DNA of 64,000 nt from Streptomyces xanthophaeus (GCF_000725805.1 NZ_JOFT01000010.1:176125-240124), one strand, 5' to 3'. Shown: positions 30,639-39,150, counted from the first letter of the stretch. Numbers and translations are program-made. The notes: generated from the letters alone by a model not told the origin.

Positions 30639-31973
30639 ATGACCGACGCCGCGCCGCGGCTCGCCGCTGTAGCCGAGACCCTGCTGGGCGCCCCGCTGCC
30701 CATCCGCATCCGGGCCTGGGACGGCAGCGAGGCGGGCCCGCCCGGCGGCCCGTTGCTGGCCGTCCACGACCGCCGCGCCCTGCGCCGCGTGCTGTGGAAG
30801 CCCGGCGAACTGGGCCTGGCCCGCGCCTGGGTGGCGGGCGAGCTGACGGTGGAGGGCGACCTGTACGCCGTGCTGGAGCGGGTGTCGGGCCTGCTCTGGG
30901 ACCGGCCCAGGGCGAACGGCTCCGCGCAGTCCCCGGACACCGGGCCCGCGAGCCCGCCCGCGGGCCTGCGGGCCCTGCTGCGCGATCCCGTGCGGCGGGC
31001 GGCCGTACGGGAGCTGGTGACCCTCGCCGGGCCGCTGCCGCCGCCCCAGCCGCCCGCCGAGGAGGTCGCCCGGCACTCCGGGCCCCGGCACACCAGGACC
31101 CGCGACCGCGCCGCCATCGGGCACCACTACGACGTCGGCAACGCCTTCTACGAGCGCGTGCTCGGCCCCTCGATGGTGTACTCCTGCGCCTACTGGAGCC
31201 CCGGCTGCACGCTGGAGGAGGCCCAGTGGGACAAGCTCGGCCTGGTCTGCCGCAAGCTCGCGCTGCAGCCCGGCGACCGGCTCCTGGACGTCGGCTGCGG
31301 CTGGGGCTCCATGGCGCTGCACGCCGCCCGCGAGTACGGCGTCAGGGTCACCGGGGTCACCCTCTCGCGCGAGCAGGCCGCGTACGCCCGCAAGCGCGTC
31401 GCCGAGGAGGGCCTCGCCGACCTCGTCGAGATCCGGATCCAGGACTACCGGGACGTCAGGGACGGCCCGTACGAAGCCGTTTCCTCCATCGGCATGGCCG
31501 AACACGTCGGGCACGAGCGCTACCGCGAGTACGCCCACACCCTGTTCGACCTGCTGCGCCCCGGCGGCCGGCTGCTGAACCACCAGATCGCCCGGCCCCC
31601 GGCGCCCGACGAACAGGAGTACCGGCTGGACCGGTTCATCGACTCCTACGTCTTCCCGGACGGCGAACTCTCCCCCATCGGCAGCACCGTGGGCGAACTG
31701 GAGCTGGCCGGCTTCGAGGTCCGCGACGTGGAGGCGCTGCGCGAGCACTACGGGCTGACCCTGCGGGCCTGGGTGTCCCGTCTGGAGGAGCACTGGGACG
31801 AGGCCGTACGGCTGACCTCACCGGGCCGGGCGCGGGTCTGGCTGCTGTACATGGCGGCCTCCGCGCTCGGCTTCGAACGCGGCCGGCTCGGGGTCAACCA
31901 GGTGCTCGCGGTGAAGCCCGCGGCGGGCGGCGACGCGGGTCTGCCGCTGCGGCTGCGCACCTGGGGCACGTAG
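30639..31973 (+). CDS. Cyclopropane-fatty-acid synthase-like SAM methyltransferase
   Basis: A 444-residue member of the Cfa/mycolic-acid cyclopropane synthase family, which adds a methylene from SAM to double bonds of membrane phospholipid acyl chains. The N-terminal lipid-binding region (about 1-150) precedes HHYDVGNAFYERVLGPSMVYSCAYW. SAM motif I LLDVGCGWGS is near 225, and SSIGMAEHVGHERY near 290 matches the active-site region. GGAGG precedes the ATG at 30639. A conserved partner of ndh in this neighbourhood, but a hairpin separates them. Methylation instead of cyclopropanation (as in tuberculostearate synthesis) cannot be excluded. Confidence 0.9.
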   Translation: MTDAAPRLAAVAETLLGAPLPIRIRAWDGSEAGPPGGPLLAVHDRRALRRVLWKPGELGLARAWVAGELTVEGDLYAVLERVSGLLWDRPRANGSAQSPDTGPASPPAGLRALLRDPVRRAAVRELVTLAGPLPPPQPPAEEVARHSGPRHTRTRDRAAIGHHYDVGNAFYERVLGPSMVYSCAYWSPGCTLEEAQWDKLGLVCRKLALQPGDRLLDVGCGWGSMALHAAREYGVRVTGVTLSREQAAYARKRVAEEGLADLVEIRIQDYRDVRDGPYEAVSSIGMAEHVGHERYREYAHTLFDLLRPGGRLLNHQIARPPAPDEQEYRLDRFIDSYVFPDGELSPIGSTVGELELAGFEVRDVEALREHYGLTLRAWVSRLEEHWDEAVRLTSPGRARVWLLYMAASALGFERGRLGVNQVLAVKPAAGGDAGLPLRLRTWGT

Positions 31974-32024
31974 GGAGCCCCCGGGTCCGGCGCCGGGGTG
32001 CGCCCGGCCCGTACGGACGCGGAA

Positions 32025-32052
32025 GGGCCCCGGGGCTGCTGCCCCGGGGCCC
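32025..32052. terminator. Bidirectional terminator between convergent genes
   Basis: A perfect 12-bp stem (32025-32036 with 32041-32052) and a TGCT loop lie between the Cfa-like and permease stops. Confidence 0.85.
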
Positions 32053-32074
32053 GTGCGTACCGTGTGCCGCGCCG

Positions 32075-34618
32075 CTATTCGGTCTTGATGGCCGTCAGCA
32101 TGTTCAGGCGGGCGGCGCTGCGGGCCGGCCACATGGCGGCCAGGACGCCGACCAGCCCGGCGAGGGCGAAGAAGATCCCGATCCGGTCGTAGGGGATGAC
32201 CAGCTCGTAACCCGGGATGGAAGCCGCGATGGTCCGTCCGCCGGCCCAGGCGAGGAAGACGCCGACGCCGATGCCGAGGACCGCGCCGAAGAGCGAGATG
32301 ACCACGGCCTCCAGGCGGATCATGTTCTTGACCTTGCCGCGGTCCAGGCCGACGGCCCGCAGCATGCCGATCTCCTGCTGGCGCTCGTACACCGACATCG
32401 CGAGGGTGTTGATCACGCCGAGGACCGCGATGATCAGGGCCATGCCGAGCAGTCCGTACATGATGTTCAGCGCGGTGTTCATCATGCCGGCCATCTCGTT
32501 GCGGATGCCCTCCTTGTCGGCCACCTTGATCGCCGGGTTCTTGCCGAGGGCGTCGATCACGGCCTGCTGGGCGCTCTTGGAGGCGCCGCCCTCGGTCTTG
32601 ACGAGGACCTCGGGCAGGTACTGGGTCTCGTTGTGCGAGGCCAGGATCTTGTTGTCGAGGACGTAGTCGTCCAGCTGGTCCTTGCCGTCGAAGAGCGCGC
32701 CGACCTGGAGGGTGCCCTTCTTGCCGTCGTCGTAGCGGGCTTCGAGGGTGGAGCCGACCGACAGCCCCTTCTTCGCGGCCTCCTTGGCGGAGACCATCAG
32801 CTTGCCCTCGCCGAGGGAGGCGAGGTCACCCGCGGTGGTCTGCACGGACAGCACCTGGGCCAGGGCGGCCGGGTTGATGCCGTTGACCACCTGGGAGGTG
32901 TCGCCGAGCTTGACGATCTCGGTGGTCTTCGGGGAGACCGCGGTGACGCCCTTGCCCTTCTCCAGGGCCGGGAGGACGGACTTGTCGAGGTTCATGCCCT
33001 CGGCCGCCATCGTGACCCGGTAGTCGGCCTTGATGTTCTGGGTGGTGGCCTTGTCGATGGCCTGGCCGACGGTGATGCCGATGACCGACATGGCGGTGAC
33101 CAGGGTCAGGCCGATGGTCAGCGAGGCGGCGGTGACGGCGGTGCGGCGCGGGTTGCGGACCGCGTTCAGGGCGGCCAGCTTGCCGGAGATGCCGAATACC
33201 TTCTCCAGCAGCGGGCGGACCAGGGCGATGACCGGGCGCGACAGCATCGGCAGCAGCACGAACAGGCCGATGAGCAGGAAGAACGCTCCGCCGGCGATGG
33301 TCGTGCGGCCCTCGCTCTTCTGGCTCACGCCGAGGATGACCACACCGGCGCCGAGGACGGCCAGGACGCTGCCGATGGAGTTGCGCAGCACCAGGGACTT
33401 CATGGTCGCCGGGAGGTGGGCGCTGCCCATGGCGGCGACCGGGGCGATCTTGGCGGTCCGGCGGGCGGGCAGCCAGGCGGCGAGCATGGTGACCACGACG
33501 CCGATGACCAGGGCGGTCAGGACGGTCGCCGGGGCGATGATCAGCGGACCGGCCGGGATCTTCGCCTCGAAGAGCTCCATCGCGGAGCGCATGGCCACGG
33601 CGAGGCCGACGCCGCAGGCCAGGCCGATGACCGAGGAGATGGCGCCGACGACGGCGGCCTCGGCGAGGACCGAGCGCTTGACCTGGCCGCGGTGGGCGCC
33701 GACGGCGCGCAGCAGGGCCAGTTCCCGGGTGCGCTGGGCGACCAGCATCGTGAAGGTGTTGTAGATGAGGAAGATGCCGACGAAGAGGGAGACACCGGCG
33801 AAGATCAGCAGGCCCTGGCTCATGCCGGACATGGACCGCTCGATGAACTTGGCCTGCTCGGCGGCGAGGGCGGCGCCGGTCTTGGCTTCGGAGCTCTTGC
33901 CGAGCAGCGGCTTGATCCCGGCCAGCAGCTGGTCGGCGGAGGTGCCGTCCTTGGCCGCTACGGAGACCTCCTGGTAGAAGCCGGGCTGGAGGTACAGCTC
34001 CTGGGCGACCCGGGTGTCGAACAGGACCAGGCTGCCGCCCGCGTTGACGGCGCCGTCCTCGGTGGCGAAGACGCCGGAGAGGGTGAACTCCTGGACCGGG
34101 CCGTTGGTGGCGACGCGGACCTTGTCGCCGACCTCGTACTTGCCGCGGGCCGCGCTCTCCTTGTCGAGGGCGACCTGGTCGTCCTTGGCCGGGCCGGAGC
34201 CGGCGGTGAAGGTGTAGCGCGGGTCCTGGCCGTTCTGCACGGGGGCGAAGTTGGAGCCCGCGTTGGCCCAGCCGCTGCCGATCAGCTTGCCGTTCTCGTC
34301 GCCGACGCCGGCGAAGCCGGTCACCCGGCCGGAGGCGGAGCCGACGCCCTGGACGGCCTTGATCCGGTCGAGGGTCGCCTGGCTGATGCCCGGGTCGCCC
34401 TCCTTGCCGCCGTCCTCGGTGCGCTCGGCGCCGTGGTCGGTGATCGAGACCGCGACCCCCTCGTAGGACTTCGCGGACTGGTTGGACATGGCCTTGCTGA
34501 GCGTGTCGGTGAACACGAGGGTGCCGGAGACGAAGGCGACGCCGAGGGTGACGGCGAGCACCGTCATCAGCAGCCTGGCCTTGTGCGCGAGGACGTTGCG
34601 CAGGGCGGTACGGAACAT
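32075..34618 (-). CDS. FtsX-like ABC transporter permease, two-repeat form (second copy)
   Basis: An 847-residue permease with the same architecture as the one at 2427-5012. It has an N-terminal helix after MFRTALRNVLAHKARLL, an extracellular domain, an FtsX block with MLVAQRTRELALLRAVG near 298, central helices, a second extracellular domain, and a last FtsX block with YERQQEIGMLRAVG near 765. It is paired with the ATPase gene 84 bases upstream, without overlap, unlike the first copy. The outer domains differ more than the membrane parts, suggesting different substrates. Confidence 0.92.
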   Translation of the reverse strand: MFRTALRNVLAHKARLLMTVLAVTLGVAFVSGTLVFTDTLSKAMSNQSAKSYEGVAVSITDHGAERTEDGGKEGDPGISQATLDRIKAVQGVGSASGRVTGFAGVGDENGKLIGSGWANAGSNFAPVQNGQDPRYTFTAGSGPAKDDQVALDKESAARGKYEVGDKVRVATNGPVQEFTLSGVFATEDGAVNAGGSLVLFDTRVAQELYLQPGFYQEVSVAAKDGTSADQLLAGIKPLLGKSSEAKTGAALAAEQAKFIERSMSGMSQGLLIFAGVSLFVGIFLIYNTFTMLVAQRTRELALLRAVGAHRGQVKRSVLAEAAVVGAISSVIGLACGVGLAVAMRSAMELFEAKIPAGPLIIAPATVLTALVIGVVVTMLAAWLPARRTAKIAPVAAMGSAHLPATMKSLVLRNSIGSVLAVLGAGVVILGVSQKSEGRTTIAGGAFFLLIGLFVLLPMLSRPVIALVRPLLEKVFGISGKLAALNAVRNPRRTAVTAASLTIGLTLVTAMSVIGITVGQAIDKATTQNIKADYRVTMAAEGMNLDKSVLPALEKGKGVTAVSPKTTEIVKLGDTSQVVNGINPAALAQVLSVQTTAGDLASLGEGKLMVSAKEAAKKGLSVGSTLEARYDDGKKGTLQVGALFDGKDQLDDYVLDNKILASHNETQYLPEVLVKTEGGASKSAQQAVIDALGKNPAIKVADKEGIRNEMAGMMNTALNIMYGLLGMALIIAVLGVINTLAMSVYERQQEIGMLRAVGLDRGKVKNMIRLEAVVISLFGAVLGIGVGVFLAWAGGRTIAASIPGYELVIPYDRIGIFFALAGLVGVLAAMWPARSAARLNMLTAIKTE

Positions 34619-34702
34619 GGGGATCTCAGTCCTGGGGCTGGAAAGTCTGGAGGAAGCCGCGGGGGCTTCGAAGGGCGTGCGGAGCCGCGGGGCGGTCCCA
34701 GG

Positions 34703-35476
34703 TCAGCTGGTGCGGCCCTTGGCGTCGAAGGCCTTCATGCGGTCGAGCACGCCGTCGGCGGTGGGGCTGAGCATCTCGTCGACGATCCGGCCGTCGGCGA
34801 GGAAGATGACGCGGTCGGCGTAGGAGGCGGCGACCGGGTCGTGGGTGACCATCACGACGGTCTGGCCGAGCTCGCGGACGGAGTTGCGCAGGAAGCCGAG
34901 GACCTCGGCGCCGGAGCGCGAGTCGAGGTTTCCGGTGGGCTCGTCACCGAAGATGATCTCGGGGCGGGAGGCCAGGGCGCGGGCCACGGCCACGCGCTGC
35001 TGCTGGCCGCCGGAGAGCTGGGTGGGGCGGTGGGTGAGGCGGTCGGAGAGGCCCACCATGGCGATGACCGTGTCGAGCCACTGCTTGTCGGGCTTGCGGC
35101 CGGCGATGTCCATGGGGAGCGTGATGTTCTCCAGGGCGGTCAGGGTCGGCAGCAGGTTGAAGGCCTGGAAGATGAAGCCGATCTTGTCCCGGCGCAGCTG
35201 CGTGAGCTGCTTGTCCTTCAGGCTGCCGAGCTCGGTCTCGCCGAGGCGGACGGAACCGGACGAGAAGGTGTCCAGTCCGGCCACGCAGTGCATCAGCGTG
35301 GACTTGCCGGAGCCGGAGGGGCCCATGATCGCGGTGAACTGGCCCTGGGCGAAGTCCACGGAGACGTTGTCCAGGGCGACCACCTGGGTCTCGCCCTGGC
35401 CGTACACCTTGGAGAGGCCGGTGGCGCGGGCGGCCACGGCCTGGGCGGTGTGCGGGGCGTAGTTCATGGTGGTCAC
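34703..35476 (-). CDS. ABC transporter ATP-binding protein (MacB/LolD type, second copy)
   Basis: A 257-residue ATPase with Walker A GPSGSGKST, signature LSGGQ, Walker B IIFGDEPTG and the switch His in VMVTHD. It is nearly collinear with the ATPase at 1642-2430; long stretches around Walker A are almost identical at the DNA level. The GTG at 35476 has AGGAG eight bases before; an ATG three codons later is too far from it. With the permease downstream it forms a second export system in the opposite orientation. Substrate unknown. Confidence 0.93.
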   Translation of the reverse strand: MTTMNYAPHTAQAVAARATGLSKVYGQGETQVVALDNVSVDFAQGQFTAIMGPSGSGKSTLMHCVAGLDTFSSGSVRLGETELGSLKDKQLTQLRRDKIGFIFQAFNLLPTLTALENITLPMDIAGRKPDKQWLDTVIAMVGLSDRLTHRPTQLSGGQQQRVAVARALASRPEIIFGDEPTGNLDSRSGAEVLGFLRNSVRELGQTVVMVTHDPVAASYADRVIFLADGRIVDEMLSPTADGVLDRMKAFDAKGRTS

Positions 35477-35836
35477 GGGAGGGGCTCCTGTCGGGACGGG
35501 GGCTGCGGTACGGCACGGGTCGGCGGGACGTTCCCATCGTCGCCGTGCTCATGCCGCCTCCGGATCAGCCGAGGTGCCCGTTCGCTGGCCCACTCGAGTC
35601 TGATCACAGCCCCGCTCGCATCCTCCTCTGGTATGACAGGAGCCCGTACGGCCCCTGGAGTCCGCCGGAGAGGCGGGGTGGCGAGGAGGGTGGCGCGCGG
35701 GGTGGCGCGGGCCATCGAAATCCCGTCATTCCCGTACCGGGGGTCACTGCCGCCCGGAACGGGCCGACCGCGCATTCTCGCGCCTGACGACCACTCAAGC
35801 TCCAATAAAATCAGACAACATCGCATAGAGCGGCCG
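35477..35836. other. Intergenic region with a 12-bp period repeat, no gene seen
   Basis: It separates the ABC operon from bldA. GGGTGGCG recurs three times at an exact 12-base period (35676, 35688, 35700). Open frames are present on both strands, but codon use is unlike Streptomyces genes, so I call none. Confidence 0.5.
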
Positions 35837-35864
35837 TTGTGAGCAAGAGCGTTCCCGATAGGCT
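35837..35864 (+). promoter_or_regulatory. Predicted promoter of the bldA tRNA gene
   Basis: TTGTGA (35837-35842) and TAGGCT (35859-35864), 16 bases apart, fit the vegetative pattern. The start would be near 35871, giving a precursor with a leader of about 37 bases. Confidence 0.5.
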
Positions 35865-35907
35865 CAGCGCAGTGTTCACGGCTTTTCTACGGGGGTCACT
35901 ACGCCCT

Positions 35908-35989
35908 GCCCGGATGGTGGAATGCAGACACGGCGAGCTTAAACCTCGCTGGCCCTCGGGCCGTGCCGGTTCAAGTCCGGCTCCGGGCA
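35908..35989 (+). tRNA. bldA: tRNA-Leu(UAA), bldA
   Basis: A class II tRNA. Acceptor arm GCCCGGA (35908-35914) pairs with TCCGGGC (35982-35988), discriminator A, and CCA is not encoded. The anticodon stem GCGAG/CTCGC encloses the loop CTTAAAC, so the anticodon is TAA (35940-35942), reading UUA. A long variable arm (GGCCC/GGGCC) and the T arm GCCGG-TTCAAGT-CCGGC follow. This is the tRNA that limits translation of rare TTA codons and so controls development and antibiotic genes in Streptomyces. By eye I found no in-frame TTA in any gene called in this window. Confidence 0.96.
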
Positions 35990-36135
35990 CTCCGAAGCTC
36001 CCGCGAAGCCCCCTCATATATCCCCTGCGCTTCGCCATGCCTTCTTCTAAGATCCTCCTCCAGCAGTAGGGTGCTTTCTTTGCGAGCGCATTACTCTTGT
36101 TGCAAGGCCGCGCACGGTGGCCATGGAGGAGTGAG

Positions 36136-36993
36136 ATGAGGAGCAGTAACCCGGTCTTCTCGCGACGGGGGTTCAGCCGCGACAACGGTGGCCACGCGCA
36201 GTTCGATGCGCAGCAGCACCAGCAGGCCGGGGCCGCGACCAACCCGTACGCGACGAACCCGTACGCGACCGACCCGGCCACGGGTATGCCGCAGGCGGCG
36301 CCGCGCACCGACGCGATGACCATGGACGACGTCGTGAGCCGTACGGCCATGACGCTCGGCACGGTCGTCCTGACGGCGACCCTCGCCTGGGTCCTGCTGC
36401 CGGTCGACCCCGCCAACCTCGGCAAGTCCTACGGCATCGCCATCGGCGCTGCGCTCATCGCGTTCGTCCTGGCGATGGTCCAGTCCTTCAAGCGCAGCGC
36501 GGTCCCCGCGCTGATCCTGGGCTACGCGGCCTTCGAGGGCGTCTTCCTGGGCGTCATCAGCGCCGCCACCAGCACCTACCTGAGCCCCGGCGTGGTCATC
36601 CAGGCCGTGATGGGCACGATGTGCGTCTTCGCCTCCGTGCTCTTCGCGTACAAGATGGGCTGGATCCGCGTCACGCGCCGTTTCTACGGCTTCGTGATGG
36701 CCGCCGCCATGGGCTTCATGCTGCTCATGGTCGCCAACCTGCTGTTCTCCGTCTTCGGCGGCGGTGACGGCCTCGGCTTCCGCAGCGGCGGCCTCGGCCT
36801 GCTGTTCGGCGCCCTCGGCGTCATCCTCGGCGCCTGCTTCCTCGCCCTCGACTTCAAGCAGGTCGAGGACGGGATCGCCTACGGCGCCCCGCGCGAGGAG
36901 TCCTGGCTGGCGGCCTTCGGCCTCACCATGACCCTGGTGTGGATCTACATGGAGATGCTCCGCATCTTCCAGATCCTCTCGGGCGACGACTAG
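36136..36993 (+). CDS. Bax inhibitor-1/YccA family membrane protein
   Basis: A 285-residue membrane protein. The cytoplasmic N-terminus (about 1-65) is Asn/Pro/Tyr-rich with a repeated NPYATNPYAT segment. About seven helices follow and it ends near VWIYMEMLRIFQILSGDD, as in BI-1/YccA proteins, whose proven members are pH-gated calcium leak channels. The role in Streptomyces is unknown. GGAGGAGTGAG precedes the ATG at 36136; an earlier in-frame start at 36097 has no ribosome-binding site. A very strong terminator follows. Confidence 0.9.
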   Translation: MRSSNPVFSRRGFSRDNGGHAQFDAQQHQQAGAATNPYATNPYATDPATGMPQAAPRTDAMTMDDVVSRTAMTLGTVVLTATLAWVLLPVDPANLGKSYGIAIGAALIAFVLAMVQSFKRSAVPALILGYAAFEGVFLGVISAATSTYLSPGVVIQAVMGTMCVFASVLFAYKMGWIRVTRRFYGFVMAAAMGFMLLMVANLLFSVFGGGDGLGFRSGGLGLLFGALGVILGACFLALDFKQVEDGIAYGAPREESWLAAFGLTMTLVWIYMEMLRIFQILSGDD

Positions 36994-37046
36994 CAGGACC
37001 CGGCCGGACCGCGGGCAGTCGCCCGGCCGGTCCGCCCCGCAGCACA

Positions 37047-37085
37047 GGGAAGGCCCCGCGAGCGCACCGCTCGCGGGGCCTTCCC
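37047..37085. terminator. Strong bidirectional hairpin terminator
   Basis: A perfect 18-bp stem (37047-37064 with 37068-37085) with a CAC loop lies between the Bax-inhibitor-like gene and the convergent DUF4287 gene. Confidence 0.88.
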
Positions 37086-37137
37086 GCGTTCCTAGGGGGC
37101 AGGGATCGGGGTCAGGGGCCAGGGGCAGGGACCGGGC

Positions 37138-37368
37138 TCAGCCGAAGCGGCGTGCGGCCCTGCGCAGGTCGTACTCGTGGATGATCGCCTTGGCCTGGCC
37201 GTACGACAGCTCGTGCGCGCCGAGGAGCCAGCTGACCTTCTCCTCGAACCGGACGAGGGAGGGGCCCTCGTCGACGGCGCGGAGCCAGTCGGACATGTCA
37301 CGACCGGTGGTCCGGGGGATTCTGTCGATCATGTTGCGGTGGGTCTGCTCGGAGAACTCTACGGACAT
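37138..37368 (-). CDS. DUF4287-type small protein
   Basis: A 76-residue protein of unknown function: N-terminal FSEQTHRNMIDRIPRTTGRDMSDWL, middle VRFEEKVSWLLGAHELSYGQAKAIIHEYDLRRAAR. This matches the DUF4287 pattern of a helical domain with a GxD/W-containing turn followed by an LxxxHxLSxGxA helix. Soluble, no signal peptide. GGAGG lies before the ATG at 37368. It is divergent from the small gene at 37470. No enzymatic motif is visible. Confidence 0.82.
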   Translation of the reverse strand: MSVEFSEQTHRNMIDRIPRTTGRDMSDWLRAVDEGPSLVRFEEKVSWLLGAHELSYGQAKAIIHEYDLRRAARRFG

Positions 37369-37469
37369 GGGCGCCTCCGGAGGTATCGCCGTGCTGTTCT
37401 CTTCACGACACCGTGCCGGAGAGTTCGCCCGTTGGCAATGGGGCCCGGGCGGCGCGTAAGGTCGGCCGG

Positions 37470-37823
37470 GTGCTTGATACTTCGCCCCTGAGCGCCGTCG
37501 TGGAACGTTTCGCCGACTGGCTGCGGGCCGCACCGCAGAGCCGCCTCCAGCAGGGGGCCGCGGAAACGGCCCTGGAGCTCGCCCGCGAGCTCTCGGCCCG
37601 GGCGCAGCGGCTGGAGCAGGGGCCGGAGCAGGACGGGCCGGCCCGCCGGATGCCCGAGGCGGGCCTGTTCGTCGTCGGGGACCAGGTGGCCGTGGCGGGG
37701 CTGGACCTCGCCGAGGCGCTGCGGACCGCGCCGCCGGGCACGGATGCCACGACGGCCCCGTCCGAGGTGCTGGACGAGGCCGTGCGGCTGGTGGAGCAGG
37801 CAGAGGTCAGAGCGAAGCGATGA
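37470..37823 (+). CDS. Hypothetical helical protein
   Basis: A 117-residue soluble protein that I do not recognise. It is mostly helical: VVERFADWLRAAPQSRLQQGAAETALELARELSARAQRL, then GLFVVGDQVAVAGLDLAEALR and a C-terminal helix. The coding pattern (third-position G/C) is good. The GTG start at 37470 has AAGG about nine bases upstream; an earlier in-frame ATG at 37413 lies in poorer sequence. The last 17 bases overlap the convergent gene at 37807. No motif allows a function. Confidence 0.65.
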   Translation: MLDTSPLSAVVERFADWLRAAPQSRLQQGAAETALELARELSARAQRLEQGPEQDGPARRMPEAGLFVVGDQVAVAGLDLAEALRTAPPGTDATTAPSEVLDEAVRLVEQAEVRAKR

Positions 37824-38658
37824 CGCGGTCCGCGAGGATGTAGACGTTGCTGTCCGGGTCCTCGGTGTCACCGCAGGAGAAGGTCAGGGCGTAGGCGCCG
37901 GAGATGCCCGAGCCGCCCAGCAGGACCGGCGCGGTGCCCGAACGCAGGGCCTCTGCCAGGCGCTCGGCGGTCTCCCGGTGCCCCGGGGTCATACAGAGCG
38001 TGGTGCCGTCGGTGAAGACGTACACGTCCAGCGTGCCCAGCGGGCCGGGACGGACGTCCGCGAGCGCCGTACGGGCCTCCGCGAGCTCCTCCAGGCGGCT
38101 CACCGTGCGCTCGTGGTCGGCGCCGGGGTGCGAGGCCTGCACGGGGACGAAGTCCGGGTGCGAGGGGTGGCGGCGGCGGGCGGCGGCCAGCTCGGCCGAA
38201 TCCTCGGGGTAGACGGGGTACTCGTCGACGGCCTCGTCGCCGAGGACGTGCTCCAGGCCCACCATGTCCGCCTGCCGGGGCAAGAAGACCGGGGCGTCCT
38301 CGCCGAGCCCGGGCAGACCGCCCAGCAGCGACCTCGGGGTCTCCCCGGCGAAGTGGGGGGACGCGTCGGCGGCGTCACGGGCCTCCTGCGCGGCCCAGAA
38401 GGCCCGCGCCTCGGCCAGCTCGCGCTCGCGCTCCTCGGCGAGGGCTTCGGCCACGGCGGCTCGTATCTCCGCGGCGGGGGACTCCACGGCGCTGCGGGCG
38501 TGGGGGACGGTCGCACCACGAGGGTGGGCCGGCACCGACAGGTCGCTGCGCAGGGCTGTGACCTGCTTGCGCAGTCCGTGGACGGCGTGCAGTGCAGCAG
38601 CGCCCACGGCCGTGGCAGCGGCCGTGGTCAGCAGCAGGGCAAGAGACATGGCGCTCAC
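37807..38658 (-). CDS. Hypothetical membrane-anchored protein
   Basis: A 283-residue protein of unknown function. An N-terminal hydrophobic helix (about 3-24) is followed by HGLRKQVTALRSDL. A Glu/Arg/Ala-rich helical stretch (about 60-95, AVAEALAEERERELAEARAFWAAQ) is a likely coiled coil. The C-terminal domain has TLDVYVFTDGTTLCMTPGHRETAERLAEAL and GISGAYALTFSCG, with two Cys. The GTG at 38658 has GGGAG seven bases upstream; ATG at 38649 is an alternative. It is oriented away from a long regulatory-looking region and may be secreted or membrane-tethered. Confidence 0.72.
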   Translation of the reverse strand: MSAMSLALLLTTAAATAVGAAALHAVHGLRKQVTALRSDLSVPAHPRGATVPHARSAVESPAAEIRAAVAEALAEERERELAEARAFWAAQEARDAADASPHFAGETPRSLLGGLPGLGEDAPVFLPRQADMVGLEHVLGDEAVDEYPVYPEDSAELAAARRRHPSHPDFVPVQASHPGADHERTVSRLEELAEARTALADVRPGPLGTLDVYVFTDGTTLCMTPGHRETAERLAEALRSGTAPVLLGGSGISGAYALTFSCGDTEDPDSNVYILADRVIASL

Positions 38659-38761
38659 TGACTAACTCCCGGTGTGATTCGATCCCCCGACTTCCTACAT
38701 CAGAGTGTCCTGACCTGGGAATGGCGTGCAGTGCATTACGTCACGAATTGGACAGGGCTTT

Positions 38762-38876
38762 GGTCACACCCGCCCCATGCGTACCGGCGTTGACCTGCGA
38801 AAACATGTCTCCCCCAGGACAAAGGTCACATCCTGGGGGAGATTCGGTCACAGATGGGCTGCGGCGGGGTTAGATT
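38762..38876. promoter_or_regulatory. Regulatory-looking region: long dyad, three GGTCACA copies, possible promoter
   Basis: A perfect 12-bp dyad TCTCCCCCAGGA (38808-38819) with TCCTGGGGGAGA (38831-38842) lies among three GGTCACA copies (38762, 38824, 38846). A plus-strand -10-like TAGATT (38871-38876) has GTCACA 18 bases upstream. The rest of the gap from 38659 to 38940 holds no gene that I can support. Confidence 0.5.
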
Positions 38877-38940
38877 CTGCGTCAGTACGCAGGTCAGCGG
38901 CCATGGGGCCGTGATCAGGTCGGATCCAGCTAAGACCGAC

Positions 38941-39150
38941 TCAGCCGCTCGTTTTCCTGGTCGCGCTGAGCTTCGCCTGCGCTGCGGGCAGGTGCCGCCC
39001 TCGTTCCTCGGACGACCCCTACCCTCCGCTACGGCTCAGCTCAGCCGCTCGTTTTCCTGGTCGCGCTGAGCTTCGCCTGCGCTGCGGGCAGGTGCCGTCC
39101 TCGTTCCTCGGACGACCCCTACCCTCCGCTACGGCTCAGCTCAGCCGCTC
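38941..39150. repeat. 100-bp tandem duplication running into the thiolase 3' end
   Basis: A unit of exactly 100 bp occurs twice (38941-39040 and 39041-39140). The copies differ at one position (38998 C, 39098 T), and a third start at 39141-39150 is shared with the last codons of the thiolase. Each unit contains the CTCAGC...GCTGAGC dyad and a CCTGC/GCAGG hairpin. Confidence 0.95.

Noticed and set aside
35473..35826. Minus-strand frame of 117 codons ending in a GTGA overlap with the ABC ATPase
   Set aside because: The overlap is tempting, but codon use is unlike Streptomyces genes, it contains a TTA codon, and no domain is visible. It also competes with the leader of the operon.
30548..35842. 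Open frame of over 1700 codons on the plus strand
   Set aside because: It runs out of frame through the Cfa-like gene and antisense to the ABC operon. The product is low-complexity Gly/Asp/Arg sequence without domains.
35908..35989. tRNA-associated integration site (att) at bldA
   Set aside because: No integrase gene, no repeat of the tRNA 3' end, and the neighbours are core genes in the expected order.
38941..39150. CRISPR array
   Set aside because: The 100-bp units are contiguous direct copies without spacers, and no cas gene is present in the window.
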